DNA of 43,454 nt from Leptospira_B sp964571605 (GTDB lineage: Bacteria > Spirochaetota > Leptospiria > Leptospirales > Leptospiraceae), in assembly GCA_964571605.1 (NCBI GenBank), contig CAZNCS010000010.1, positions 1 through 43,454 of the forward strand, given 5' to 3'. Below are positions 26,230 to 36,908 of this stretch, piece after piece. The position numbers and the translations under genes were made by a program. The notes beneath the pieces were generated by a model that did not search any database, was not told the origin of the DNA, and saw nothing but the letters and a program-made list of their open reading frames with translations. The stretch's first letter is position 1. Each line of letters starts with the position of its first letter.

Positions 26230-27249
26230 ATGAGCGTTTTTTCGGCTCTCGACTTTTTTCTTGCCCCTAGATTCATAAACGGAAACCTGAATAAAGTGGC
26301 TCCTCTATCCGAAATTCAACTCCTAGAATTAAAGAATCTACTCATAGGTTCCAAAATTCCATTTAGAGAAAATCTGGATTTGAGCGTACATTGTTCCTTT
26401 AAAATCGGAGGAATCTGTCCTCTGACTGTGGAATCCGAAAACCGGGAACAAATCCAGGAAACAATTTCGTTTTTCCAAAAATTGGATCTGCCCTGGAAAG
26501 TTTTAGGAGGAGGTTCTAATGTACTTATCTCCGATCATCCGAATGACCTTGTAGTTTTAAAACTTTCCGGCATCTTTAAGGAATACAAGGACCTGGGCGG
26601 TGGAATTTTTGAAGTGGGGGCCGCCACCAATACTACCCCCGTTTTCCGCCAGATCTCACAGAAAGGATATACTGGAGCGGAATTTTTGAGTACGATCCCG
26701 GGCTGGACCGGAGGAGCCGTAATACAAAACGCAGGCTGTTACGGCGGAGAACTTTTCGATCTGATCCAAGAAGTGGAATTTTTAAAAGAGGGAGAAGTTC
26801 TCAAAAAAAATCCCTCACAGATAGAACATGGATACCGGTTTACTGAGTTTTTAAAAAGAAAGGATTCTATTATTCTTTCTATACGAATCCGATTGGAAGA
26901 AGGTAATTTGGAGGAAATAGAATCTTCTTTGAAGGAAAAAAGAGACAGGAGAAATTCTTCCCAACCCCAAAACAAAAAAAGCGCGGGTTCCATGTTCAAA
27001 AACCCCAAAATCCACGACGAAGAAGGAAAAGAACTCAAAGCCTGGCAATTTATAGACAGAGTCGGCCTTAGAGGAAAACAAGTCGGCGGCGCCCAAATTT
27101 CTCCCGAACATTGTAATTTTATAGTGAATACGGGTGGCGCAAAAGCTTCCGATGTAAATCAACTAGTATCTATCGTCCAAGATAAGGTAGAAAAAGAAAC
27201 CGGAGTACTTCTAGAAAGAGAAGTCGAATACTTCGGTTCCATTCCCTGA
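26230..27249 (+). CDS. murB: UDP-N-acetylenolpyruvoylglucosamine reductase
   Basis: FAD enzyme that reduces UDP-GlcNAc-enolpyruvate to UDP-MurNAc in peptidoglycan synthesis. FAD-binding motifs are visible: VLGGGSNVLISD, then GAEFLSTIPGWTGGAVIQNAGCYGGE, with the Tyr/Arg region HGYRFTEF and the active-site Ser-containing SAGSMFKNP; the C-terminal GAQISPEHCNFIVNTG matches the family. The 339 residues from ATG 26230 include an N-terminal stretch of about 40 residues that is longer than usual, so translation may begin downstream, but no ribosome site clearly decides this. The next gene follows after 18 bp, so a short operon is likely. Cytoplasmic. Confidence 0.92.
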   Translation: MSVFSALDFFLAPRFINGNLNKVAPLSEIQLLELKNLLIGSKIPFRENLDLSVHCSFKIGGICPLTVESENREQIQETISFFQKLDLPWKVLGGGSNVLISDHPNDLVVLKLSGIFKEYKDLGGGIFEVGAATNTTPVFRQISQKGYTGAEFLSTIPGWTGGAVIQNAGCYGGELFDLIQEVEFLKEGEVLKKNPSQIEHGYRFTEFLKRKDSIILSIRIRLEEGNLEEIESSLKEKRDRRNSSQPQNKKSAGSMFKNPKIHDEEGKELKAWQFIDRVGLRGKQVGGAQISPEHCNFIVNTGGAKASDVNQLVSIVQDKVEKETGVLLEREVEYFGSIP

Positions 27250-27267
27250 ATCGATTAGGAATCAAAA

Positions 27268-27849
27268 ATGCCCGTAGTAAGAGATCCGGAAGATAAAAAA
27301 GAAAGAATTCTCAATTCTGCTTTGCGACTATTTACGGAAAAAGGTTTCGAAGGAACACCTATCCCGGATCTGGCAAAAGATGCAGGTATCGGAGCCGGAA
27401 CCATCTATAGATATTATAAAAATAAAGAAGAGTTGGTGAATGAACTCTATCGGTATTGGAAAAATAAATTAAAAGATACTTTGAGCGAAGGATATCCGGA
27501 AAAAGCAAAATCCAAAGATCTATTCCTCCATCTTTGGAAAGCTTTGGCAAACTTTTACGAAACATATCCGGAAGCATTTGAATTTTTAGAATTACATTAC
27601 CATTCGCCTTATTTGGACCAAGACAGCAAAAATGCTACGACCCAAACCATGGAATTTATTTGTGCGTTCTTAGAACAAGCCAGAGCCAAGGGAGATATTC
27701 GCTCCGATCTAGGGTCCATGGAACTTGTCTCCTTATGTTACGGCAGTTTTGTAGGAATGGTAAAAATGGGGAAAGGTGGGTACATTCGTTTAACACCTGA
27801 AACCTTATATCAGAGCGGCGTGACACTTTGGAAAGCTTTAGCGAAATAA
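27268..27849 (+). CDS. TetR/AcrR-family transcriptional regulator
   Basis: A 193-residue repressor-like protein. The N-terminal TetR DNA-binding domain is clear: RILNSALRLFTEKGFEGTPIPDLAKDAGIGAGTIYRYYKNKEELV-type sequence (about 12-60), followed by a helical ligand-binding domain. ATG 27268 has AGGA at good spacing and lies 18 bp after murB, so it is probably cotranscribed with it. No efflux pump or enzyme gene, the usual TetR target, is adjacent; its regulon and ligand are unknown. Confidence 0.9.
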   Translation: MPVVRDPEDKKERILNSALRLFTEKGFEGTPIPDLAKDAGIGAGTIYRYYKNKEELVNELYRYWKNKLKDTLSEGYPEKAKSKDLFLHLWKALANFYETYPEAFEFLELHYHSPYLDQDSKNATTQTMEFICAFLEQARAKGDIRSDLGSMELVSLCYGSFVGMVKMGKGGYIRLTPETLYQSGVTLWKALAK

Positions 27850-27854
27850 ATTAA

Positions 27855-28047
27855 AATCGATTTGCGACCGGTGGCTCTGTCGCAACTGAATCGTTTCGAT
27901 TCTAAAAATTTTGGGGCGCCTCCTTACTTCGTAAGGACCGGGCTTCTTCGGGTTCGCTATCGCTCATCCCTTCGCAATTTTTATTCATTACGAAACTCTA
28001 TTTTTTAAACTCAGGGACTAAAGCCCTGCGCATCCCTGGCGCTTTTT
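27855..28047. repeat. Hairpin-rich intergenic segment, probable dispersed repeat
   Basis: Four inverted repeats occur in under 200 bp: TTGCGAC/GTCGCAA (27862-27868, 27879-27885), CCTTAC-TTC-GTAAGG (27922-27936), CAGGG/CCCTG (28012-28016, 28024-28028) and GCGC/GCGC (28028-28031, 28039-28042) followed by five Ts, which looks like a terminator. The segment lies between the murB-TetR pair and the convergent Rpn nuclease gene. From general familiarity it resembles repeats scattered through Leptospira intergenic DNA; only one copy is in this window. Confidence 0.5.
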
Positions 28048-28087
28048 GCTACTGAGTCTCTATCGTTACTGAATAGATTTCTTTATC

Positions 28088-28951
28088 CTATTTTAGGATA
28101 CCATAGTCACGTAGAGTATCTTCCGTTAATTCGGTAATTTCAAGGACCGTTTTCAAATCAATCCCCTTTGCAAGCATCTTACGGGAGTCCTCTAATTTAC
28201 CTTTCACCTCGCCGGTTCTCTCTCCTCGTTCAAAACTACCCGCTAAATCATACGCATAATCTTTATCGGACTTCAGTTTTTCTTCGATACGACGTTTCTG
28301 CTCGGGATCCGATGAATATTTTTCCAAGATCGCAAATGCCTTACTCAAATCCGGAGTCTTATCCACTAGTATTTCCATTTCTTCCTCCGTCAATTCGGCA
28401 GTATGCTTTAGAACATATAGCCAACGATACAAATCCGTACCAGATCTTAATAATTCTAACGGCTGCCCCTTCGGCATCTTAAGAAGTTCCAGAAAATGGA
28501 CTTCCAATTCATCGCTAAGCGTTATTTCCGGATGACTCTCTTCTCGTAATTTAAACTTACTGTGATAATTTTGGATCGGGATCAAATCGAAGTCAACTAT
28601 GTTTACCTGGTATACCGGTCTCAAATTCGAATACGGATCCCCCGATTTTAACTGGTCACGGATTAAGCCTGAGAGATAATACAAGCTCCTCTTTACAAAT
28701 GAACTTTGATGTGCAACCTGAATCTCTACATGAAAGATTTTACCCGCCTCATCCACCGCCCTCAAATCCAGATAGGACCTTCTATCTCCCGGATAGTCCG
28801 TCGGAAGTTCCGGATTTAAAATCGTGATTTCCTCCACCCTGTGTTCTCCTAACGGATACAATATACACGTAAGAATAGAAGATGAGAGTTTCGGCTCTTC
28901 TACAAACAACGATTTAAACACTAAGTCGTTCGTTAATGGGAAAAAGGGCAT
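28088..28951 (-). CDS. Rpn family recombination-promoting nuclease / PD-(D/E)XK putative transposase
   Basis: A 287-residue protein of the Rpn (transposase_31/PDDEXK_2) family, DNA endonucleases that promote RecA-independent recombination in E. coli. The opening TNDLVFKSLF and the nuclease core YLDLRAVDEAGKIFHVEIQVA supply the Asp and Glu-x-Gln of the PD-(D/E)XK site; the usual central YYLSGLIRDQL helix follows. The C-terminal third is charged and helical, with a short variable end typical of the family. ATG 28951 is clear. It has no flanking inverted repeats that I can see, so mobility is not shown. Families like this are often multicopy in Leptospira. Confidence 0.9.
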   Translation of the reverse strand: MPFFPLTNDLVFKSLFVEEPKLSSSILTCILYPLGEHRVEEITILNPELPTDYPGDRRSYLDLRAVDEAGKIFHVEIQVAHQSSFVKRSLYYLSGLIRDQLKSGDPYSNLRPVYQVNIVDFDLIPIQNYHSKFKLREESHPEITLSDELEVHFLELLKMPKGQPLELLRSGTDLYRWLYVLKHTAELTEEEMEILVDKTPDLSKAFAILEKYSSDPEQKRRIEEKLKSDKDYAYDLAGSFERGERTGEVKGKLEDSRKMLAKGIDLKTVLEITELTEDTLRDYGILK

Positions 28952-29239
28952 AAATAGTATTCGCCGCCTAGCGATCCTGGAAAAGGGCCGATAAGCAACT
29001 CAATTTTGAAAAAGAAACCGGAATTGTCATTCCACCTCTTAATAGAGCGATTCTATCTCAGTTCCGAGAATCGTATTAGTCTTTACATAAAGTATGAGAT
29101 CGTTTTATAAAAGGCCGATGACAAATAAGTTTGATCTGTCCCCTAACGGATGGGATTAACAATTTAATATTAGAATTCTTGCCAAGGAACAAAAGGGACG
29201 GAAACGTTGACCACATAATCCTACCTTTGGAGTCGGACA

Positions 29240-30151
29240 TTGTCATTATTTGCATTTTTCCTTTTATTGAGTTCCGCAATATTTTTCTACAGAAGGTCCG
29301 AAAAGAATCATCTCGCAAAAGCGTTTACCTTACTTACGATAGTTTTATCTCTCTGGTGCCTTTTTCTTTTTTTGGGCGGAATATCTTTTCCGGTTTGGTT
29401 ACGTACACTTATCGCTAATTTTACTCCAGTACCTACGTTGTTTCTACCGATCCTGACTAATTATATCGTTAGAAATTATACAAGACCTTCCGATTTAGTT
29501 CCCTTACCTAAATTTCTAATAATCATTCATATTCTTGCAATTACGATATTTGCAAGTTTATCCGTAGCCGGTTATGCTTCTCCCTATCATTTTGATGGGG
29601 AAAATGTATCTTTCCGAGGAGGAATTCCCTATTTTCTATCTTTAAGTTATATTTATTTTTCGCTCATCGGAGCTCTCGGTAGAATTACTTATAATATGTG
29701 GGAAGGCAGCTATTTCGTTCGCCTTCATTCAATTTATTTATTTTCAGGCATATTTTTAGCCTGCGGAATTTCTTCTATTTTTCTCATCATATTACCGCTA
29801 ATGGGAATATATCTAAATTCGCTAGCTGCGCTTAGTATACTTGTCTTTTTATGGTTTAGCTGGATTCCGATTACAAAGTACCGGCTATTCAATACCGCTT
29901 TGATTGATTTTGGAAAAGATTTTAGAAATCCAAGGCTATCGTCGGTTATAATTTCAATCAACCGATTCCTACTGAACAGAATGGATCCTATTGGGTTTAA
30001 GGAAATCTGCGATAAGTACGAAGCTCTAAAAAGAGAAGAAGTAATCGCAATTCAAATATCCGAAAAACCGAGCATTTTTTCGAGCAAAAACGAGCTATTG
30101 AAGTATTTCCAAAATACTTCGGAAAAAATAGTAAAATTGTTTTTAGGCTGA
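29240..30151 (+). CDS. 7TM receptor-like membrane protein without output domain
   Basis: A 303-residue protein with about seven hydrophobic helices in residues 1-215, resembling the N-terminal 7TM sensory region (7TM-7TMR_HK type) that usually precedes a histidine kinase or cyclase. Instead of an output domain it ends in a soluble tail of about 85 residues (FGKDFRNPRLSS to KIVKLFLG) with no catalytic motif. TTG 29240 is preceded by GGAG at 7 nt. It may be a receptor that signals through a partner, or a degraded kinase. No obvious partner is adjacent, and the region is A/T-rich. Confidence 0.7.
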   Translation: MSLFAFFLLLSSAIFFYRRSEKNHLAKAFTLLTIVLSLWCLFLFLGGISFPVWLRTLIANFTPVPTLFLPILTNYIVRNYTRPSDLVPLPKFLIIIHILAITIFASLSVAGYASPYHFDGENVSFRGGIPYFLSLSYIYFSLIGALGRITYNMWEGSYFVRLHSIYLFSGIFLACGISSIFLIILPLMGIYLNSLAALSILVFLWFSWIPITKYRLFNTALIDFGKDFRNPRLSSVIISINRFLLNRMDPIGFKEICDKYEALKREEVIAIQISEKPSIFSSKNELLKYFQNTSEKIVKLFLG

Positions 30152-30175
30152 AAACAATTCCGGACAAAAATTACA

Positions 30176-30691
30176 TTACTTATTTTTAAGCAAATCTGCT
30201 TCGATTTCAAACGCCATTTTCCTTAATTTTTTCAATCCTGCCATCGGCAAATCCAAACAAAATATAACGATATCTCTTAAAAACTCTTTCTTCTTACCAA
30301 AAATTAGTTCGGATCCGATTCTGTTTAAAAATTCCAAATCTTCTTTGTCCATGGATTCGCCTAAGTTCATAAGTCGACTCAGAAGTAGATTCGATTTTAT
30401 AGACTTAATTTTGTCTTGGATTTCCAAATCCTCGTCAAATATGGACAATCGCTCTTCTAATGTAGCTTTCCAAGACCCTTTGTTTTTTTGAACAAAGACC
30501 TTTGAAATCCCTTTTTTGATAAGAAGTTTATCCAGAATTTCATCCGGAACCTCTGCCTCCTCCTCTCTCATCCATCGAAAAATCGTTGGAATACTTTTAC
30601 CGAGAAAGTCCGCAGCCTCCTCGTAGCTAATTCCAGCTTCTTTAAAGGCGAATTTTAACCTTTTCCCTGTCGAACTCAAATCATCGTTCAT
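30176..30691 (-). CDS. Helix-turn-helix protein of unknown function
   Basis: A 171-residue protein with an N-terminal Cro/CI-like helix-turn-helix (about 8-45: LKFAFKEAGISYEEAADFLG then IPTIFRWM) and a helical C-terminal region of unknown fold. Its gene diverges from the two-gene pair starting at 30904, separated by about 210 bp of A/T-rich DNA, so it could regulate that pair and itself. Not closely like any regulator I can name. Confidence 0.75.
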   Translation of the reverse strand: MNDDLSSTGKRLKFAFKEAGISYEEAADFLGKSIPTIFRWMREEEAEVPDEILDKLLIKKGISKVFVQKNKGSWKATLEERLSIFDEDLEIQDKIKSIKSNLLLSRLMNLGESMDKEDLEFLNRIGSELIFGKKKEFLRDIVIFCLDLPMAGLKKLRKMAFEIEADLLKNK

Positions 30692-30830
30692 TTTTATAAA
30701 ATCGCTTCTTCCGAACTATAAATTTGATAAAAATATAGTTGAAAATTATCATTATTAAAATACAAGTGGTTTCGCATACCTGGGCGAGAAAGATATACTA
30801 ATTTTCGATTGAAACGGATTTTTACACATT

Positions 30831-30858
30831 TTGACAGTTTAGAACTCCGTGATAAATA
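30831..30858 (+). promoter_or_regulatory. Candidate sigma-70 promoter for the small gene pair
   Basis: TTGACA (30831-30836), a perfect -35, is followed after 16 bp by TAAATA (30853-30858), a moderate -10. The first gene starts 45 bp downstream. Position and strand fit; strength is unproven. Confidence 0.4.
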
Positions 30859-30903
30859 CATTATTATTTTCTCGAACCAAGCACTTAGGCGGACTACATT
30901 ACT

Positions 30904-31119
30904 ATGGCCTTCGCGCAATTACAACCTCAATGTTTCAAAAATTTATATTCCTATGGTCAATTGAAACAAGCGTCGGACTCGATCCGAAAAATAAAAAATC
31001 TCCAACAACACAGTAGTTACCGAGATTATTTTAGAAAGAAATTTCAAATTTTTTCCAACGTAATGACTCGAGTTGGACAGTCTATCCAAAACTCTAGGAT
31101 CTTTCTAGGGAGGCACTAA
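30904..31119 (+). CDS. Small unknown basic protein, first of a coupled pair
   Basis: A 71-residue basic protein, predicted helical, with no signal peptide and no family I recognise. ATG 30904 lies downstream of a TTGACA promoter candidate and an AGGCGG-like site. Its stop TAA overlaps the ATG of the next gene by one base (TAATG), and the 3' end of this gene carries the strong ribosome site of the next. Such tight coupling and the divergent HTH gene suggest a small regulated module; a toxin-antitoxin role is possible but no toxin motif is visible. Confidence 0.6.
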   Translation: MAFAQLQPQCFKNLYSYGQLKQASDSIRKIKNLQQHSSYRDYFRKKFQIFSNVMTRVGQSIQNSRIFLGRH

Positions 31120-31559
31120 TGTCGACGGGCATATGGAATCTGTTTTTGAAACAAATCGGCTGCATTCTTACGAATTGGTCTCCATCCCCAAACCGAAAAA
31201 AAATGGAAAGGACATTGCGTTTAGCCGCCCTCTGGAAAGCTCATAGCATTTTGAAATCGGATTCCTGGAAATCGTTTCGACCAAATCATCTAATAGAACA
31301 AATTCCTATATTAGAAAAGTATCCGAACTTGGAAAACCAAATCGTTATCATAAAAGACGTTTATAATCCGCCCATAGTACAAACAAAGAAGATCGGAAGT
31401 CTGACAGAAAAATCCATCATTCATGGGTCTATTGTTTGTTTTTCTAAAAAAGGAAGAACCGTGGAGGTGAACGAGCTCGAAGTAGATTTTAGAAGGTTTA
31501 AGTTGGTGGATCCATCCGGAGTTTCCGAAATATACCAATTCCTCAATCATTCGGAATGA
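31119..31559 (+). CDS. Unknown protein, second of a coupled pair
   Basis: A 146-residue protein I do not recognise. The first half is basic and helical (about 25-60, including MERTLRLAALWKAHSIL); the second half looks beta-rich (about 75-140). ATG 31119 is preceded by AGGGAGG at 31107-31113, a very strong ribosome site, and overlaps the upstream stop by one base. No membrane segment or nuclease motif is seen. Function is unknown; it most likely works with the upstream small protein. Confidence 0.65.
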   Translation: MSTGIWNLFLKQIGCILTNWSPSPNRKKMERTLRLAALWKAHSILKSDSWKSFRPNHLIEQIPILEKYPNLENQIVIIKDVYNPPIVQTKKIGSLTEKSIIHGSIVCFSKKGRTVEVNELEVDFRRFKLVDPSGVSEIYQFLNHSE

Positions 31560-31722
31560 TAGAAGAATGCATATACAAATCTTATAGCCATCGAATCAAA
31601 ACAATTCTTCTCATCATTGTTTCATGAATTTGTAAATAGAATTTATTCATAAAGTTTTCGGAATGTGAATTCCGTTTCCGAAATATAAGAAATCAAAATT
31701 GAATTTTAAAGATCTTTCACAC

Positions 31723-31751
31723 TTGACAATAACAAACGTTAGTCGACATTT
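31723..31751 (+). promoter_or_regulatory. Weak candidate promoter of the second TetR gene
   Basis: TTGACA (31723-31728) is followed after 17 bp by ACATTT (31746-31751), a poor -10, about 55 bp before the TetR start. A small palindrome AACGTT (31736-31741) lies in the spacer and could belong to an operator; this is speculative. Confidence 0.25.
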
Positions 31752-31806
31752 TCTTCTAATCTTTCACGGTAACAGAAAAAGAAAAATAGAATACCAAAAA
31801 TGAAAA

Positions 31807-32532
31807 ATGGGTAGCCGAATGGAAAACAACACTCTTTCAGAAATTCCCCGTCTTTCCTTGAATCTGGAACTCACATCCGATCAGGAATCTCTTTCCCAAG
31901 AGCAAAAAGAACCAATGGAAAAACAATCCAAGAAAACCGATGAATCCAGAGAGAGGATTATCCAATCCGCTCTAAAACTTTTCGCCGAAAAAGGATTTTT
32001 CGAAACAAGGATTCCGGAAATTTCCGCTCATGCGAAAGTGGGAGTTGGAAGTTTATACAGGCATTTCAAGAATAAGGAAGACATCTTCAACGAAACATTC
32101 AGAAGTTGCGTTCTCAATTTCGGAAAATTTTTGGACGAGGATTTGCTGAAAGATTTATCTCCTAAGGATCGGTTTTTCAGTTTTTGGCAAGGTTTGGGAA
32201 TTTTTTCTCAAAACCGGTTGGATCAATTCATCATGATTGATAGAAATTTTGCTTCTAGTTTATTGGATGAGGAAAGTATCAAAGAGTCGAATAAACTCGA
32301 ATCAAAAATAAACCATTACCTTTCTCTTTCCGACGAAGAGGAGGAATTGTATTTGATTTATCCATGTATCATATTCGCTTCCTTTACGGGAATTTTGAGA
32401 TTCCATGTGATCCATGAAAAGAATTTAGAAAGTTCGGTCTTAGAACAATCCGCTTTGATGTTATGGGATGGTTTCTCGAACATCCCAAAATCGAACGAAA
32501 AGAAAAAGGAAAAACGTTCCAAAAAGATATAA
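31807..32532 (+). CDS. TetR-family transcriptional regulator with extended N-terminus
   Basis: A 241-residue regulator. After a polar extension of about 45 residues comes the TetR DNA-binding domain, RERIIQSALKLFAEKGFFET with VGVGSLYRHFKNKEDIF (about 48-100), then a ligand-binding domain and a basic Lys-rich tail. The DNA-binding domain is clearly related to that of the TetR protein at 27268. ATG 31807 or the in-frame ATG 31819 may be used; neither has a clear ribosome site. No target gene is obvious; autoregulation is likely for the family. Confidence 0.88.
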   Translation: MGSRMENNTLSEIPRLSLNLELTSDQESLSQEQKEPMEKQSKKTDESRERIIQSALKLFAEKGFFETRIPEISAHAKVGVGSLYRHFKNKEDIFNETFRSCVLNFGKFLDEDLLKDLSPKDRFFSFWQGLGIFSQNRLDQFIMIDRNFASSLLDEESIKESNKLESKINHYLSLSDEEEELYLIYPCIIFASFTGILRFHVIHEKNLESSVLEQSALMLWDGFSNIPKSNEKKKEKRSKKI

Positions 32533-32674
32533 CTCAAGGGAGGACAGCATTCACTCCTTCTAAGCGGGGAGCTTATTCAGTAGTTTTTATGTAAGGAAGC
32601 ACTTCAGAATTTGATAAAACATCCACTTACGGAGTTCATTGCGTTAGCGATTAACTCGATGGTCTAAAATAAAA

Positions 32675-34315
<1,641 letters not shown>

Positions 34316-34563
34316 TCCAATTTCAAGGAAAGTCTCTGGTAATCATCCGTCAAGAGGATTCGTGTAGGGAGTTTGGCATAGATACTTAGGTTTAGAGACT
34401 AATTATTAAAAATAAGGGGAAAGATCGGTTTTTCGGTGGAAGCATTGTTAGTAGAAGATATGATGGCGGAGAACACAAAGTTCCTCTATTCGCTTAATCG
34501 AGGTTCTGTCCGAATAGTATATGCTAAAATCGTAATCATTACTTCTTTCAGATAAACAAAAGT

Positions 34564-36597
34564 ATGAGCGCTAAAGGTCCCAAACCGCTAGATCCCACTA
34601 CGGGAAGCCCCGCCGTTCCTAGTTTCTTAAAAGTTAAGAAACTAAACGAGGTGGTCAGCTATTACATGAACGACAAGATAACACATTCCGTGTACAAAGC
34701 CGTTGCAAACGCCACATCGTTTAAAAATGTAAAAAAAAGACAATTATTCGAACCCCATCATCGAGTTCCCGAAGTCGGAGAACTCGCCCCAAAAGATATA
34801 GATCTTCATCTCAAAAGATTACTAGAAGACGGAACCGTATCACAGCTTGCCTATCTGATCAGCGAAAATCCTGAAAACCCGCCGATTGCCTTACCCTGTT
34901 ATGCCGCATTCCCCGAAGCTGAGTCCTTGGACTTGGGAAGAGTTTATTTGGAAGTGTTGGATCTTTCCGTTACCTCTCTTCTGGGTTACTTAGATCGCAA
35001 ACCGGAAATTAACAAAACTTTATTATGGGAAAATCTGGAAAACGATTGGGAGTCTGGAGCAAGAAGAGATACACCCTTTCCTCAATTATTTTTGTATCTG
35101 AAAGAATCTTTCCAAAACGAAAATTTCCGGATCACTCCAAACTCTGAATTTCTAAAAGATTTTCTTTTTGAAATCGAAGACGATTTGTTCAAAAAAGGAA
35201 GGGTGGTAGACATTCCAGGTTACGGACTTTTTGGAATTCGAAATTCCAAAGAAGCAGTCCATATAGTAGAATACATAGACGATTTCATTCAAACAAAAGG
35301 AACAAAACAACTTCGTCATACACTTCTGGAAGAATTTCAAAAAATCGCGATGGAGGAAAAGTTTCATTATTCAAATCCATCTCATAATGAAACTACGAAA
35401 TTTCGAATGGCAAGAGCCGAAGCATTCGCTCAAGCTCTTCCCTCCGGGAATCCTAGTCCTGGAAGCCCAGGTATGTTGAGCATCGTTCTTATGCGAAGTC
35501 TCGCGGAAATCGCCGAAAAAGAACTGCAAAAACAATCAACTGAAAGGGATCGAAATAGATTTCACGAAATTAAAAAAAACCTATTAACAGAAGGAGGCCG
35601 TTGGGATAGAAAAGTTCTTCTGGTTCCTGATAAAGAGTTCAAACTTTTTCCGGAAGAATTAAAAAGGATGCTGATCGACGACTTGGAAATCGGTTACTCC
35701 ACTTGGGAAACCAAAACCTCTACCGTTCATGCTTTCTTTCACAAAAATGCAAATAGCATGCGCCAAATTATACTCAGCCTGGGAGCTGCTATAGGCGTAG
35801 AAACTTGGAAAATTCTTTGCATACGGCAATTGGTCGAATCCAACGAACCTCAGATCAAATCCATTTTCAAAGATGCCGAACTAGTTAGGGCTTACGGAAA
35901 AGTATTAAGAAGGGGTTATATGGATTATTTCCCCTGGTATTATATTATTTTGGAATGGATCGGAATCGGTAGAATTTTTCAGGACGTATTCTTTACCCAA
36001 GCCAAAGAAAAAATCCGAACTCAGCAAAATCATTTAAAAACAAAAAATCACGAACTATCCAAAAAAGAAGAACAGATTCGAATTCAAGAAAGAATCAAAG
36101 AAGAAGAAAAAATCAGACTTAGCGAGCAGAAATCCAAAATTTCCTCCGCCATGGACATCTATTATTTCAGGAAACTAGTCCCTCCTACTGCCTCCGAAAT
36201 CCAGGGAATGATTTCCGAATTTCCGGCCGATTTTTTCTACCAGGTTTTGGATCGGGAAAAATTCATTTTTTTAAATTGGGATAAAGCAAAAGAAAGATTC
36301 GAACAAATCCTTTGTTATCCTGCAAACGAGGCTTTCAGAAGTAAGGCGAGAGAACTCCATAAAAGTTTGTCGGAAAGGCTTGAAGTTCTCCAAAACAAAG
36401 TTCGAACGAACGAAGAAGAAGATACACGAAATAGAATCGTAAAAGTAATCAAACATATAGATGATTGGTTTTCTTCTCATAAAGGTCCAGAAAAAACTAC
36501 ATCTCAATCCGACAGACCGGGTAAACAAGAATCTGATGATGATCCCTACGAATCTTTTCGGAAAGAAATTGATAAAATCAGAAAAACGGATCAATAA
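34564..36597 (+). CDS. Large unknown cytoplasmic protein with coiled coil
   Basis: I do not recognise this 677-residue protein. It has no signal peptide; one moderately hydrophobic stretch (about 455-475, PWYYIILEWIGIG) is probably buried rather than membrane-spanning. A charged coiled coil follows at about 480-525 (QQNHLKTKNHELSKKEEQIR), then a helical region and a polar, probably disordered tail (about 640-677). The body is mixed alpha/beta without catalytic motifs I can name. ATG 34564 is the natural start but lacks a ribosome site. It stands alone between gpmI, divergent, and a lipoprotein gene, and may be lineage-specific. Confidence 0.8.
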   Translation: MSAKGPKPLDPTTGSPAVPSFLKVKKLNEVVSYYMNDKITHSVYKAVANATSFKNVKKRQLFEPHHRVPEVGELAPKDIDLHLKRLLEDGTVSQLAYLISENPENPPIALPCYAAFPEAESLDLGRVYLEVLDLSVTSLLGYLDRKPEINKTLLWENLENDWESGARRDTPFPQLFLYLKESFQNENFRITPNSEFLKDFLFEIEDDLFKKGRVVDIPGYGLFGIRNSKEAVHIVEYIDDFIQTKGTKQLRHTLLEEFQKIAMEEKFHYSNPSHNETTKFRMARAEAFAQALPSGNPSPGSPGMLSIVLMRSLAEIAEKELQKQSTERDRNRFHEIKKNLLTEGGRWDRKVLLVPDKEFKLFPEELKRMLIDDLEIGYSTWETKTSTVHAFFHKNANSMRQIILSLGAAIGVETWKILCIRQLVESNEPQIKSIFKDAELVRAYGKVLRRGYMDYFPWYYIILEWIGIGRIFQDVFFTQAKEKIRTQQNHLKTKNHELSKKEEQIRIQERIKEEEKIRLSEQKSKISSAMDIYYFRKLVPPTASEIQGMISEFPADFFYQVLDREKFIFLNWDKAKERFEQILCYPANEAFRSKARELHKSLSERLEVLQNKVRTNEEEDTRNRIVKVIKHIDDWFSSHKGPEKTTSQSDRPGKQESDDDPYESFRKEIDKIRKTDQ

Positions 36598-36908
36598 TCC
36601 GAATTTTCCGCAAAAAAACGAGCAAATCCTCATATTTACTTTTGTTGCTAAAAACATAGGGTCCGTTCCGAGTCGATGGAGAGTGCCCTAAAATTACGAC
36701 ATAGGAACTCCCCGGCTTCCTTAGGCATTTATTCTTCGTATGTATGAATTCGCAGAACTTTGCCGAGACTTACGGGAAGCAGGACAAAGGAAATTTCTGT
36801 AAAAAAACTGACCGAAATCTAAAAAAACGTTCATTTTTTTTCCGACTCCTTTGTTTCTTCCTATATAACCTAGAGTTCTCTCGAAATCGGAGAGTTTGGG
36901 AAGGCAAT
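36598..36908 (+). other. Leader region upstream of the first lipoprotein gene
   Basis: About 310 bp without a supported gene. It includes TATATAAC at 36862-36869, a possible -10 without a good -35, and a CTCTC/GAGAG hairpin in the presumed 5' leader shortly before the ribosome site GGGAAGG (36898-36904). The frame upstream of ATG 36909 is open from 36744 but lacks a signal-peptide-like start. Confidence 0.4.

Noticed and set aside
28088..28951. Complete insertion sequence around the Rpn nuclease
   Set aside because: No terminal inverted repeats or target-site duplication could be seen at its borders.
30694..30918. 74-residue - strand ORF between the HTH gene and the small gene pair
   Set aside because: Composition looks non-coding, it overlaps the start of the + strand gene and fills the likely promoter region.
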